DNA of 64,000 nucleotides. It comes from Brevundimonas pishanensis (GTDB lineage: Bacteria > Pseudomonadota > Alphaproteobacteria > Caulobacterales > Caulobacteraceae). The position numbers and the translations under genes were made by a program. Within the stretch, counting starts at the first letter, position 1; the number at the start of each line of letters is the position of its first letter. Shown one piece after another: positions 43,074-51,441 of the stretch. The notes beneath the pieces are model-generated. The model ran no database searches. It saw only the letters and a program-made list of their open reading frames with translations, and was not told where the DNA came from. The stretch covers positions 1-64,000 of the forward strand of contig NZ_JAJKBG010000002.1 of the NCBI RefSeq assembly GCF_022750635.1. Reading direction: 5' to 3'.

Positions 43074-43877
43074 ATGGCTGTCGAACCGCAACTGTGGGTC
43101 GACGGCCATCCGGCCACCAAGGCCTACCTGCTGCAAATGGCAGCCGTAAACTATGGTGCCGTGACCTCCTTCGGTTACGCGCAAGGCGGTGTTCGCGGGT
43201 TGGATATGCATTTGGAAAGGCTCGCGGCTTCATGCCGCGAGCTTTTTTCATGCGATCTGGACAAGTCGTTGGCTGTCAAATGGATAGCCCATGCAGTTCA
43301 GGCGCTGGATCAAGCTTGGGTCCGTGTGACCGTCACTGGATCGGACATGTCACTCCGCGCGCCGGAAAGCGTCGAGGGCCTTAGGGTTGGCGTTTGGGTT
43401 TCGGGCCCTTCGTCGCCTCTGCCGGACGGGCAGGCGGTTCGTTCGATCCGACATCTTCGCGAATTGCCGCACCTTAAACACCTGGGGACGACCGGCATTA
43501 TCCACGCCCGACGTCAGGCGCGGCTGGAAGGCTTTGACGATGCCTTGCTGACGGGCGAGGTCGGCATGATTTTAGAGGGCACGCTCTGGAATGTCGGCTT
43601 TGTGCGAGGCAACACTGTCGTATGGCCGACCGGCCTCATGCTGGACGGCGTGACCCGGCGGCTCATAGTCAAGGGGCTGGACCAAGCCGGCATTCCGCAA
43701 ACTTCAGAGGTCGTGACCCTATCGGACCTCAAGGCCTATGATGCGGCGTTCCTGTGCAATGCAGCAACCCCCGCTGCCAGCATAGACCGTATCGATGCGC
43801 ATGCGTTCGCGGGAAATCCTCAAATGATCCAGCGGCTTCGCGATGCATGGACTAGCCAGCCTGTCCAGCTACTGTAG
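43074..43877 (+). CDS. Class IV PLP-dependent aminotransferase family protein
   Basis: A 267-residue enzyme of the branched-chain aminotransferase/4-amino-4-deoxychorismate lyase fold. The PLP lysine is expected in LPHLKHLGTTG, and EVGMILEGTLWNVGFVRGNTVVWP is the family strand with the glutamate that binds the pyridine ring. It may be a PabC-type lyase or D-amino-acid aminotransferase; the sequence does not settle which. It starts five bases after gyrA ends, so the two are probably on one message. Confidence 0.87.
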   Translation: MAVEPQLWVDGHPATKAYLLQMAAVNYGAVTSFGYAQGGVRGLDMHLERLAASCRELFSCDLDKSLAVKWIAHAVQALDQAWVRVTVTGSDMSLRAPESVEGLRVGVWVSGPSSPLPDGQAVRSIRHLRELPHLKHLGTTGIIHARRQARLEGFDDALLTGEVGMILEGTLWNVGFVRGNTVVWPTGLMLDGVTRRLIVKGLDQAGIPQTSEVVTLSDLKAYDAAFLCNAATPAASIDRIDAHAFAGNPQMIQRLRDAWTSQPVQLL

Positions 43878-43979
43878 GCGAACAGGTTTCCGGACGAAGC
43901 GGTCCCGTTTCCGCTATTTTTGACTTTTCGCACCTGCTAAGACTTACGAACTTACCCTTGGGGAGGCTTCGGGAAGCCT

Positions 43980-44465
43980 ATGCGTATTGGACTCTATCCG
44001 GGCACTTTCGACCCGGTCACAAATGGCCACCTCGACATCATCGGTCGTGCTGTCAAACTGGTCGACAAACTGGTGATCGGCGTGGCGCAAAACGACGCCA
44101 AGGGGCCGTTGTTCACGACCAATGAACGCGTGGAAATGCTGCGCGAGGAAGTGGCGCATTTCGGCGGCACCATCGAGGTTCGTCCCTTCTCGAGCCTGCT
44201 TATGCATTTCGCGGAAGAGCTGAACGCGAACTGCATCGTGCGTGGCCTGCGTGCCGTGGCGGACTTCGAGTACGAATTCCAGATGACGGCAATGAACCAG
44301 CGCCTCAACAGCGAGATCGAGACAGTGTTTCTGATGGCTGATCCGCGTCATCAGGCGATTGCTTCGCGTCTCGTGAAGGAAATCGCTGTGCTTGGTGGCA
44401 ACATCGAAAGCTTCGTCAGCCCCACGATTGCGGCGGCTGTGCTGGATAAAGTCCGCAAGGACTGA
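43980..44465 (+). CDS. coaD: Phosphopantetheine adenylyltransferase
   Basis: A 161-residue enzyme of coenzyme A synthesis, which adds AMP from ATP to 4'-phosphopantetheine. The nucleotidyltransferase motif is YPGTFDPVTNGHLDII (TNGH, residues 15-18). RGLRAVADFEYEFQMT is the substrate-binding helix, and SSRLVKEIA-like FVSPTIAAAV ends the fold. Length is standard. It lies 100 bases after the aminotransferase, and is followed by two cyclophilin genes. Confidence 0.97.
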   Translation: MRIGLYPGTFDPVTNGHLDIIGRAVKLVDKLVIGVAQNDAKGPLFTTNERVEMLREEVAHFGGTIEVRPFSSLLMHFAEELNANCIVRGLRAVADFEYEFQMTAMNQRLNSEIETVFLMADPRHQAIASRLVKEIAVLGGNIESFVSPTIAAAVLDKVRKD

Positions 44466-44476
44466 GGTATATCTGA

Positions 44477-45319
44477 ATGAAAAATCTGGTGATTTCGATG
44501 GTCGCGGCGTCGACCTTGCTGGTCGGTGGAGCGCAGGCCCAAACGGCAGACTGGCGCACGGTTACGCCCGAGAATCTTTGGATCATCGATACGTCCAAAG
44601 GCCGCGTGATGGTGGAACTGGAGCCCCGCGTGGCTCCTGCCCACATCGAGCGTATCCGCACCCTGACGACTGCGGGCTTTTACGACGGCCTGAAATTCCA
44701 CCGCGTGATTCCCGACTTCATGGCCCAGACCGGTGATCCCAAGGGGACCGGCGAGGGTGGTAGTGAACTGCCGGACGTTCCGGGCGAGTTCTCTTTCCGC
44801 CGCGGTCGTGATGCCGGTTTCGCCGCGGTTCCGACCGCCACCGGTGGCTACCGCGGCATGGTTGGCTCGGTCGCCGTGGTTTCGCAGCCTGATGCCCAGA
44901 TGATGATCAATGCGGACATGAAGGTGCCCGCTGTTCCGCTGTTCTGCGCCGGTGTGGCGGGCATGGCCCGCGCGGGTTCGCCCAACAGCGCCAACAGCCA
45001 GTTCTTCCTCATGACTGCCCGGAATGACGCGCTGGACGGCAACTATACGGTACTTGGCCGCGTGGTTGGCGGAATGGACGCGATCAAGGCGCTCAAGAAG
45101 GGCTCGGACAGCAGCGACGGCGCGGTCGGTGAAGGTGCGGACACCATCACCCGTGCGCGTCTCGCCTCGCAGTTGCCAGAGAACGAACGTCCCGACGTGC
45201 GCGTTGCCGTCGCTGGCGGGGCTGTGTTCAATGCGGCGGTAGAGGCCGCCCGCACCGCACGCGGTTCGGCCTTTGACGTCTGCGACGTCGAGATTCCGGT
45301 GGAGATCGGCACCCGCTGA
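44477..45319 (+). CDS. Periplasmic cyclophilin-type peptidyl-prolyl isomerase, copy 1
   Basis: A 280-residue exported isomerase. The signal ends near AQAQT (residue 22). The active-site segment FHRVIPDFMAQTGDPKGTG (near residues 73-91) has the conserved Arg, Phe and Gln of cyclophilins, and NSQFFLMT is the other family motif. Compared with E. coli PpiA it has about 90 extra residues, including an insertion between these motifs and a C-terminal extension ending with a cysteine. It is a tandem paralog of the next gene; both have the pattern PENL-ID-T-KGR. Confidence 0.92.
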   Translation: MKNLVISMVAASTLLVGGAQAQTADWRTVTPENLWIIDTSKGRVMVELEPRVAPAHIERIRTLTTAGFYDGLKFHRVIPDFMAQTGDPKGTGEGGSELPDVPGEFSFRRGRDAGFAAVPTATGGYRGMVGSVAVVSQPDAQMMINADMKVPAVPLFCAGVAGMARAGSPNSANSQFFLMTARNDALDGNYTVLGRVVGGMDAIKALKKGSDSSDGAVGEGADTITRARLASQLPENERPDVRVAVAGGAVFNAAVEAARTARGSAFDVCDVEIPVEIGTR

Positions 45320-45348
45320 TTTCACGCTAAAACATAAGGGGAGGGGTC

Positions 45349-46209
45349 ATGAAGCCCGCATTGGTTCTGGTCGCAGCAGCCGCTGCGTTGTTCGGTTTGG
45401 CCCCTCTCGCTTCGGCGGCAGTTGATACGCCGTCGGCTGCTGACTTCGAGCAGGTTCCGCCCGAAAACCTGCTGGTGATCGACACCACCAAAGGCCGGAT
45501 TTGGATCGAGATGACGCCGGACGTCGCTCCGCTCCATGTCGAGCGTCTGCGTCTGCTGGCTCGCGAAGGCTTCTATAACAACGTTAAATGGCACCGCGTC
45601 ATTGACGGGTTTATGGCCCAAACCGGTGACCCGACGGGGACAGGCGAGGGCGAAAGTTCGCATCCTGATCTGAAGGCCGAGTTCACCTTCCGGCGGGGTG
45701 CCGACACGGCGTTCACGCCCTTCGTCAGCCCAGCAGGCTATCCGGTCGGCTTGCACAACAGCCTGCCGATGGTCACCCAGCCCGATCGCTTCTTCACCCA
45801 CTCCGAAGACCGGAAAGCTACGGCCTGGGCTGTCTATTGCCCCGGTGTCGCAGGCATGGCGAGAGACGACGATCCCGACAGCGCCAATAGCCAGTTCTTC
45901 CTCATGCGCGACTATTACCCGACGCTGGAGCGGCGCTATTCCGTCTGGGGCCGCGTGGTGGCTGGGCAAGACGTGGTCAACAGCCTGAACGCGGGTGCGC
46001 TACCCAGCGGAATGGTGGAAAACCCCGACCTGATGCTGCGGGTGCAGGTGGCATCCGATATGGCCGTAGCCGAGCGCCCGCAGGTATATCGCGCGCGTCC
46101 AGATGGGCAGGCGTTTAAAGCCGCCGTGGCTGATATTATGCGCCAGAAGGGGGCCGAGTTCTCGGTCTGCGACGTGCCCGTACCCATGCGGATCGTGGAT
46201 CCGGCCTAA
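45349..46209 (+). CDS. Periplasmic cyclophilin-type peptidyl-prolyl isomerase, copy 2
   Basis: A 286-residue paralog of the upstream isomerase, with signal peptide (ending near SAAVD) and active-site WHRVIDGFMAQTGDPTGTG and NSQFFLMRD. The insertion between the motifs (about 115-170) and the C-terminal VCDVPVPMRI match copy 1 in position, so the pair arose by duplication. Copy 2 has Asp-Gly in place of Pro-Asp in the active loop. The 29-base gap suggests co-transcription. Confidence 0.92.
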   Translation: MKPALVLVAAAAALFGLAPLASAAVDTPSAADFEQVPPENLLVIDTTKGRIWIEMTPDVAPLHVERLRLLAREGFYNNVKWHRVIDGFMAQTGDPTGTGEGESSHPDLKAEFTFRRGADTAFTPFVSPAGYPVGLHNSLPMVTQPDRFFTHSEDRKATAWAVYCPGVAGMARDDDPDSANSQFFLMRDYYPTLERRYSVWGRVVAGQDVVNSLNAGALPSGMVENPDLMLRVQVASDMAVAERPQVYRARPDGQAFKAAVADIMRQKGAEFSVCDVPVPMRIVDPA

Positions 46210-46213
46210 GATA

Positions 46214-47329
46214 TCAGGCGGCGGGCTTTGCCCCGCCCTTGTTCGAGCGCCGCCGGCGACGGCGGCGTTTGCGGGTGGGTTGTGCAGCTTCGCTCATCAA
46301 GGTCAGCAGCAGCCCCTCACGTAATCCGCGGTCGGCCACGCGTACGCGATCGCACGGCCAAGCCCGCTGCACGGCTTCAAGGATGGCCGCGCCCGCCAAG
46401 ACCAGATCGGCGCGATCTGGCCCGATGCAGTTCTCTGCCGCGCGTCCTGCGGGACCCAGAATGATCAGGCGATTAGCAGCCGCTTCGCAGTCGGCGCGGG
46501 TCATCCATAAGCCGTCCACCAGATCGCGCTGATAGCGGCGCAAGCCGAGATGGATACCGGCAAGACTGGTGATCGCACCCGACGTCCCCACCATATGGGC
46601 GCGGCCTTGTTTGTACAGGGCGTGGTATTCGGGATCGTTCGGAGCACCGGCAGCGATGGCTGCGGCCACGTCGGCGACCATGGCCTCATACCATTCAACC
46701 GGAGACCCTTTTGGCTCTGGATGGCGTTCGGCAAGGGTCACAACGCCCAGCGGGGCCGACATCCATGCGACGGTTTCCAGCTTGTCGTCGGTGCGGCGCA
46801 TCCAAGACAGCTCGGTTGATCCACCGCCTACGTCGATCACCAAAACCGCCTCGGACGTGGGGTCGATCAGATTGATGCAGCCCGCCACCGACAGGCTGGC
46901 CTCTTCGGCGGGGTCGATGATGCGAAGTTGCAGGCCGGTTCCACGGCGGACGCGTTCGATGAACGCCTCGCCGTTTTCGGCGGCGCGACAGGCTTGAGTC
47001 GCAACGGCGGCCAGATGTTCGGCTTTCAGACCACGGCGGGCAATGCGTTCGGCGCAGAGGGACAGCGCCTCATAGGCTCGCTCCATCGCCTTGTCGTCGA
47101 GCTTTCCGGTACGTGAAAGACCTTCGCCAAGGCGCACTATACGGCTGAAGGAATCGACCACGCGGAAGCCGTCACGCGACGGACGCGCGATAAGCAGGCG
47201 ACAATTATTGGTCCCCAAATCCAACGCGCCATACAGCGGCGCATCGCGATTTGAATCGCTCGAACGGCGGGGCCGAGCGGGCTGGGACCGTGAGTCGCGG
47301 CCGTGAGGCGCGCCTTTGGTCTCCGGCAT
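46214..47329 (-). CDS. Ppx/GppA-family exopolyphosphatase or guanosine pentaphosphatase
   Basis: A 371-residue phosphatase of the actin-like ATPase fold. Motifs are YGALDLGTNNCRLLIA (phosphate-binding loop 1, residues 33-48), VIDVGGGSTELSW (loop 2) and MVGTSGAITSLA. Only the N-terminal Ppx/GppA domain is present; the HD-like C-terminal domain of E. coli enzymes is missing. The C terminus is very basic (RKRRRRRRRSNKGG), possibly for binding polyphosphate or RNA. It is convergent with the second cyclophilin, 5 bases apart. Confidence 0.9.
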   Translation of the reverse strand: MPETKGAPHGRDSRSQPARPRRSSDSNRDAPLYGALDLGTNNCRLLIARPSRDGFRVVDSFSRIVRLGEGLSRTGKLDDKAMERAYEALSLCAERIARRGLKAEHLAAVATQACRAAENGEAFIERVRRGTGLQLRIIDPAEEASLSVAGCINLIDPTSEAVLVIDVGGGSTELSWMRRTDDKLETVAWMSAPLGVVTLAERHPEPKGSPVEWYEAMVADVAAAIAAGAPNDPEYHALYKQGRAHMVGTSGAITSLAGIHLGLRRYQRDLVDGLWMTRADCEAAANRLIILGPAGRAAENCIGPDRADLVLAGAAILEAVQRAWPCDRVRVADRGLREGLLLTLMSEAAQPTRKRRRRRRRSNKGGAKPAA

Positions 47330-47517
47330 TGGGCCGACTGGGTATGTGGGCGGTCCAGAGTGGCGCCCGTCTCAATCAGCCTAGCCCGCCAAGGGGACCG
47401 AGGCCAAGCCCCTTATGCGTGGTGTTGCGGATTAGGTTGTTAGAACAGCGTTACAAATAGTCACATACAATGACAATTTGAATGCAACCGAAGGGCTTTC
47501 CGGTGCGTATCGATTGC

Positions 47518-47832
47518 ATGATCAACGCTCGCACAGCTCGATTTGGTCTGGGCCAAAAGGTCCGCCATATCCACCACGCCTTCTATGGCTTGGTGCTGGA
47601 CGTTGATGCGCAATACGAAGGCGCGCCCGACGAAATCGGGTCGGTCAGCCCCGAGCAGCCGTTCTATTCCATCATGATCGACAGCGATGAAGGCACTTTG
47701 ATCGCCTATGCCGCCGAGGAATCGATCGTGATGACGGAGGGCGTCGAGCCGATCACCGAACAGGAGCAACTTCGCCTGTTCAACGTCGATGCCAATGGCC
47801 GACACTCTCCGCGTATTCACGCGCTGCAATAA
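47518..47832 (+). CDS. hspQ: Heat shock protein HspQ
   Basis: A 104-residue protein with ARFGLGQKVRHIHHAFYGLVLDVDAQY (residues 6-32), the conserved HspQ core, and PFYSIMIDSDEGTLIAYAAEESI. HspQ enhances degradation of some substrates by the Lon protease and helps DnaA turnover in enterobacteria. ATG 47518 is chosen by comparison with family length; an in-frame ATG at 47482 is possible. Its stop directly abuts the end of the convergent phosphatase gene. A dense AT stretch upstream (47430-47480) may hold its promoter. Confidence 0.88.
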   Translation: MINARTARFGLGQKVRHIHHAFYGLVLDVDAQYEGAPDEIGSVSPEQPFYSIMIDSDEGTLIAYAAEESIVMTEGVEPITEQEQLRLFNVDANGRHSPRIHALQ

Positions 47833-49266
47833 TCAAACGCGGAAACGGTCCCACGGGCCGGTGATGGCGACCGTCGCCCCTGGCGAATACAGGTTCACGA
47901 ACATCGTCTGACCATCGGGCGAGAAGCAGCAGCCCGCCCATTCATTGCTGCTGTCGTCGTCCTCGTGCGGTTCCGCGTTGCGGGCTAGGGTATAGATGCG
48001 CCCATCGGGCATAACGCCCTTGATGTGGTTGGTGCCGACCTTGCGATCCTCGCAGCCGATGATGTGGCCGTTGGGGGCAATGGTGATGTTGTCGATGTAG
48101 TCCAACACGGCGCGGTCCGCAGATTCCACGAACAGCTCCAACTGGCCCGGTTGTGTCGTCTCGTCCTGCGCGCCTTCGCGTGGGGAGGGGGCATAGCGCA
48201 TGATCTGGCCGTGTCGGCTGACGCCTCCCGAGGTGCAGGTGAAATACAGATGGTCGTCGGCCCAGTGCAGACCTTCGCCTCGTGCGAACAGGGCGGCCCC
48301 CTTGGCGTGACCGCGCAGGTTCAGGTCGCCTTCCGGACTTTCAACCTCGTCCAGATCGACCCAGCGCACTGCTAGCTTGTCGCCCTGTTTCCAGAGGGGG
48401 CTGTTCCAGTTTCGGGTGTCGGCGGAGGGCTGATTGGCGATCATCAGCGCTTGCAGGCGACCACCCTTGTCCAGATGGCGCGGATCTATCGGCAGATAGC
48501 GATAAAAGAGCGAGTTCTCGACGTCTTCGGTCAGATAGACCACGCCGGTGCGCGGATCGATGCAGGCGGCTTCATGCTTGAACCGGCCCATGGCCTTGAT
48601 CGGCTTGGGATCAATTAGTCCCGTCGCATTCGCAGGCACCTCGAACACCCAGCCGTGGTCTTGTGGCAGGCCGTGTTTCAGGCCCGCAACGCTCTCTTCG
48701 CACGACAGCCACGATCCCCACGGCGTCTTGCCGCCCGCGCAGTTGGTGGCCGTGCCCGCCAGCGACAGGTGGCTGCGCTCCAGCTTTTTGGTCTTGAGGT
48801 TATAGACCAGCGTGGTCGTACCGCCGCCCAGCGGATAAACGCCGCCGTCCGGATCGGGATAGACACCATAGACCTTCGAGCGGTCGATATTGTCGGCCAG
48901 ACGGTGCGTTGCCCCCCACGCCGAGAGGTTGATTTCGTCCGGGTCGACCTCGTGGTTGCGCACTAGAATGACGCGGTCGTCGTCCATTGGAAAACAGGCC
49001 ATGCCGTCGAACTTGTCCGGCGTCATCAGGCCGTCGCTCATCGTTTCGCCTACCTGAGAGATAACGCGATAGCTAAAGCCTTCGGGCAGGTCGATCAGGC
49101 CGTAGGGGTCTTTGACCATTGGGCCATAGCCAAAGACCTCATTGTGGAAGGTGGCATCGACAAACCCTTCAGCCAGCGCATGGGCGCGTTGGGCGTAACC
49201 GGCAAGGGCGAGGGCAGTGGCGGAGACCATAAAGGCGCGGCGGGACTGGTTCATAGGGCTGTCCAT
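47833..49266 (-). CDS. phoX: PhoX-family alkaline phosphatase (DUF839), Tat-exported
   Basis: A 477-residue protein. The N terminus holds a twin-arginine signal (QSRRAFMVSATALALAGYAQRAHA). PhoX enzymes are calcium/iron phosphatases of the periplasm that free phosphate from esters. Segments such as GGTTTLVYN, GTATNCAGGKTPWGSWLSCEE, FKHEAACIDPRTGVVYLTED and DNITIAPNGHIIGCEDR are family hallmarks. No Pho box was recognised. The exact start may be the second Met (MNQSRRAFM, five codons in). Confidence 0.9.
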   Translation of the reverse strand: MDSPMNQSRRAFMVSATALALAGYAQRAHALAEGFVDATFHNEVFGYGPMVKDPYGLIDLPEGFSYRVISQVGETMSDGLMTPDKFDGMACFPMDDDRVILVRNHEVDPDEINLSAWGATHRLADNIDRSKVYGVYPDPDGGVYPLGGGTTTLVYNLKTKKLERSHLSLAGTATNCAGGKTPWGSWLSCEESVAGLKHGLPQDHGWVFEVPANATGLIDPKPIKAMGRFKHEAACIDPRTGVVYLTEDVENSLFYRYLPIDPRHLDKGGRLQALMIANQPSADTRNWNSPLWKQGDKLAVRWVDLDEVESPEGDLNLRGHAKGAALFARGEGLHWADDHLYFTCTSGGVSRHGQIMRYAPSPREGAQDETTQPGQLELFVESADRAVLDYIDNITIAPNGHIIGCEDRKVGTNHIKGVMPDGRIYTLARNAEPHEDDDSSNEWAGCCFSPDGQTMFVNLYSPGATVAITGPWDRFRV

Positions 49267-49278
49267 GTCGGGAACGGG

Positions 49279-50541
49279 TTACACGGGTATGACAGGGGTT
49301 TGTACAGACTGTGAAACGGCGCGCTTTGGTGCGGAAACACCGAGGAGCAGTCCGAGCACGCCTATCCGCTTGGCAATTTCATAGGCCAAAACCGATCCCC
49401 CCACTGTGATGAACAACACAATGCCCATTTCGGCGAACAGCGGAAGTTTCATTTTCTCAACATTAGCAGCGACCACGACCGTTATCGTCTGGTGGACGAT
49501 GTAGAAGCTGAAGATACCGCCCCCCAGATACTTCATCAGCGGAGTGGTGCGCGTCACATGCTTGGCCGCAAAACCGAGGATGGCGACGATGAAGCTCCAT
49601 TGGTCCACCGCATAGACGGCGCGCATGAGATTGCGCAGGGCTTCGGGCGGGGTCGTCCCCTCGGGATACAGGGTCATGTAGCTGACAAAGGCGACATAGC
49701 TGACCAGCGCCACTGCCAATGCCACGTAGCGATGCTTGACGAACTGCGACGTCAGCCTTGGTGCGTCCACCATCAGGCAGCCGAATGCAAAGGCCGGTAG
49801 GCTGAGCGCGTGGGTATAGAGATCGCGCACGACATCATGGGTGACGGGGAAGTGAGGGTACAGGCCGATACGGATCGCGGCCAAGAAGGCGATCGGCAGA
49901 ATGAACAGCCACGGGCCTCGCAACACACGTTCCAGACGTTGTGCCCACACACCGAGGCGTGATGCGGCTACGCCTGCAACCATGGCCGCCATCAGCCCGT
50001 ACAGCAGGACATAGGCAAGGAACCAAAGATGGTTCCAGGTGGGCGTGATGAGGCATTCTTCGGGGTTGCACCACTGGCCGCTGGCGGTCATGTACTTGGT
50101 CCAGAAGCCAGCCGTTGCGACCTCTGGCGAAAGGCCTGACAGTAGCGTGCCGGTGCGCGCCATCTCCATGACCTGGTAATAGGTTTGGGGCGGCACGATC
50201 ATCATCATGCCGAACAGAAGCGGCAGGCCGAGACGCGACAGGCGTGCACCGCCCAGCCGCTCGGCCGCACCCGAACCCTGACGCTTATAGGCTTCGTAAA
50301 GCAGACGGGTCGCGGAACCGGAAACGATGAATAACAGTGTCATTCGCCATGGACTGGTGAACCACATCAGCGGCTGTAGCCATTCCTGCGGGCGGGCGCT
50401 GTTCACGTGCCAGTCCCACGGCACATAGAACATGCCGACGTGATAGAGGATGAGCAGGGCAAAGGCCCCGATGCGGATGGCATCCAGATCGTGCCGGCGC
50501 CCGATCATTGTGCCTTGCGGTTGCGAGAGTGCTTGGGTCAT
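49279..50541 (-). CDS. Acyltransferase family 3 membrane protein
   Basis: A 420-residue membrane acyltransferase. RRHDLDAIRIGAFALLILYHVGMFY carries the histidine typical of the first helix, and about ten helices are predicted; NHLWFLAYVLLYG and FSFYIVHQTI are further family patterns. Members modify lipids, glucans or polysaccharides. The start ATG 50541 is chosen over an upstream one that would enter the divergent regulator. It is divergent from a membrane LytTR regulator that may control it. Confidence 0.88.
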   Translation of the reverse strand: MTQALSQPQGTMIGRRHDLDAIRIGAFALLILYHVGMFYVPWDWHVNSARPQEWLQPLMWFTSPWRMTLLFIVSGSATRLLYEAYKRQGSGAAERLGGARLSRLGLPLLFGMMMIVPPQTYYQVMEMARTGTLLSGLSPEVATAGFWTKYMTASGQWCNPEECLITPTWNHLWFLAYVLLYGLMAAMVAGVAASRLGVWAQRLERVLRGPWLFILPIAFLAAIRIGLYPHFPVTHDVVRDLYTHALSLPAFAFGCLMVDAPRLTSQFVKHRYVALAVALVSYVAFVSYMTLYPEGTTPPEALRNLMRAVYAVDQWSFIVAILGFAAKHVTRTTPLMKYLGGGIFSFYIVHQTITVVVAANVEKMKLPLFAEMGIVLFITVGGSVLAYEIAKRIGVLGLLLGVSAPKRAVSQSVQTPVIPV

Positions 50542-50619
50542 GGCGGCTATTCGGCGTAACATTGCGTGCTGGAACAAGGTCGAGGGGGCCGGTGTGGCCA
50601 GCGGTGGGACGAAACGCGA

Positions 50620-51441
50620 ATGGTTGTGACGAGTGGCACCTGGGGCGGGACGAACGGAGCCGACAGGGATGACCTGCTAAAGGGCGGGGGGCTGATCGTT
50701 ATCGGCGCGGGGCTGGTTTGCGCGATCAACGTCGTCACCACCTTGATGGACACACCCGACGCGGCGCGGTGGGAGCCGCTGGTCTGGGAAGTATCGAGCC
50801 TTATCGGATTGGCCGCTGCGATCTGGATACCCTGGCTGGCCGCCGCCAAGGCCCATCCCGATGAGTTATTGGCCGCCCGTTGGGCCACGCGTTTGCATTT
50901 CGTGGCGGTGCATATCGTCGGCCTCTTGGCCTATAGCGTGGTGCACGTTGGCGTCTTCGTCGCCCTTCGCGAGGCGACCTATGCGGCCATGGGCGCGGAC
51001 TATGATTTCAGCGGCTTTTTGTCGGAGTTCCGCAAGGACCTGCTGTCCTATCTGCTGCACCTGTCGGTGTTCTGGACGGTCACCATGGTGCGCCAGAACC
51101 GCAACGAAGAGGTAAGGCCCGTCAGCTTCGATATCCGTGATGGGGCGCGGATCATCCGTGTGCCGCTGGCCGACATCCTGGCCGTGACGGCGGCGGGGAA
51201 CTATGTCGAGTTCCTGCTGGCTGATGGTCGCAGGCCTTTGATGCGGGCGACCATGGCGGCGGTCGAGGCGCGGCTGGCTCCGGTCGGATTCGTACGCAGC
51301 CACCGCTCGTGGCTGGTCAATCCCGACCACATGACGGGTTTGGAGCCTGCGGGATCGGGAGACTGGACCGTATCGCTGGGCGCGGTGGAAGCCCCCGTGT
51401 CGCGTCGCTATCCGCAGGCGCTGGAGCGACTTCGGGCCTAG
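50620..51441 (+). CDS. Membrane-bound LytTR DNA-binding regulator
   Basis: A 273-residue protein. Residues 20-160 contain about four membrane segments, and the C-terminal 100 residues are a LytTR domain (IRDGARIIRVPLADILAVTAAGNYVEFLLADG and RSHRSWLVNPDHM), a DNA-binding module. Such regulators lack a kinase partner and probably sense a membrane signal. ATG 50620 is chosen because GGGA precedes it; a GTG at 50566 would add 18 residues. It lies divergent to the acyltransferase and just before the end of astB. Confidence 0.87.
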   Translation: MVVTSGTWGGTNGADRDDLLKGGGLIVIGAGLVCAINVVTTLMDTPDAARWEPLVWEVSSLIGLAAAIWIPWLAAAKAHPDELLAARWATRLHFVAVHIVGLLAYSVVHVGVFVALREATYAAMGADYDFSGFLSEFRKDLLSYLLHLSVFWTVTMVRQNRNEEVRPVSFDIRDGARIIRVPLADILAVTAAGNYVEFLLADGRRPLMRATMAAVEARLAPVGFVRSHRSWLVNPDHMTGLEPAGSGDWTVSLGAVEAPVSRRYPQALERLRA

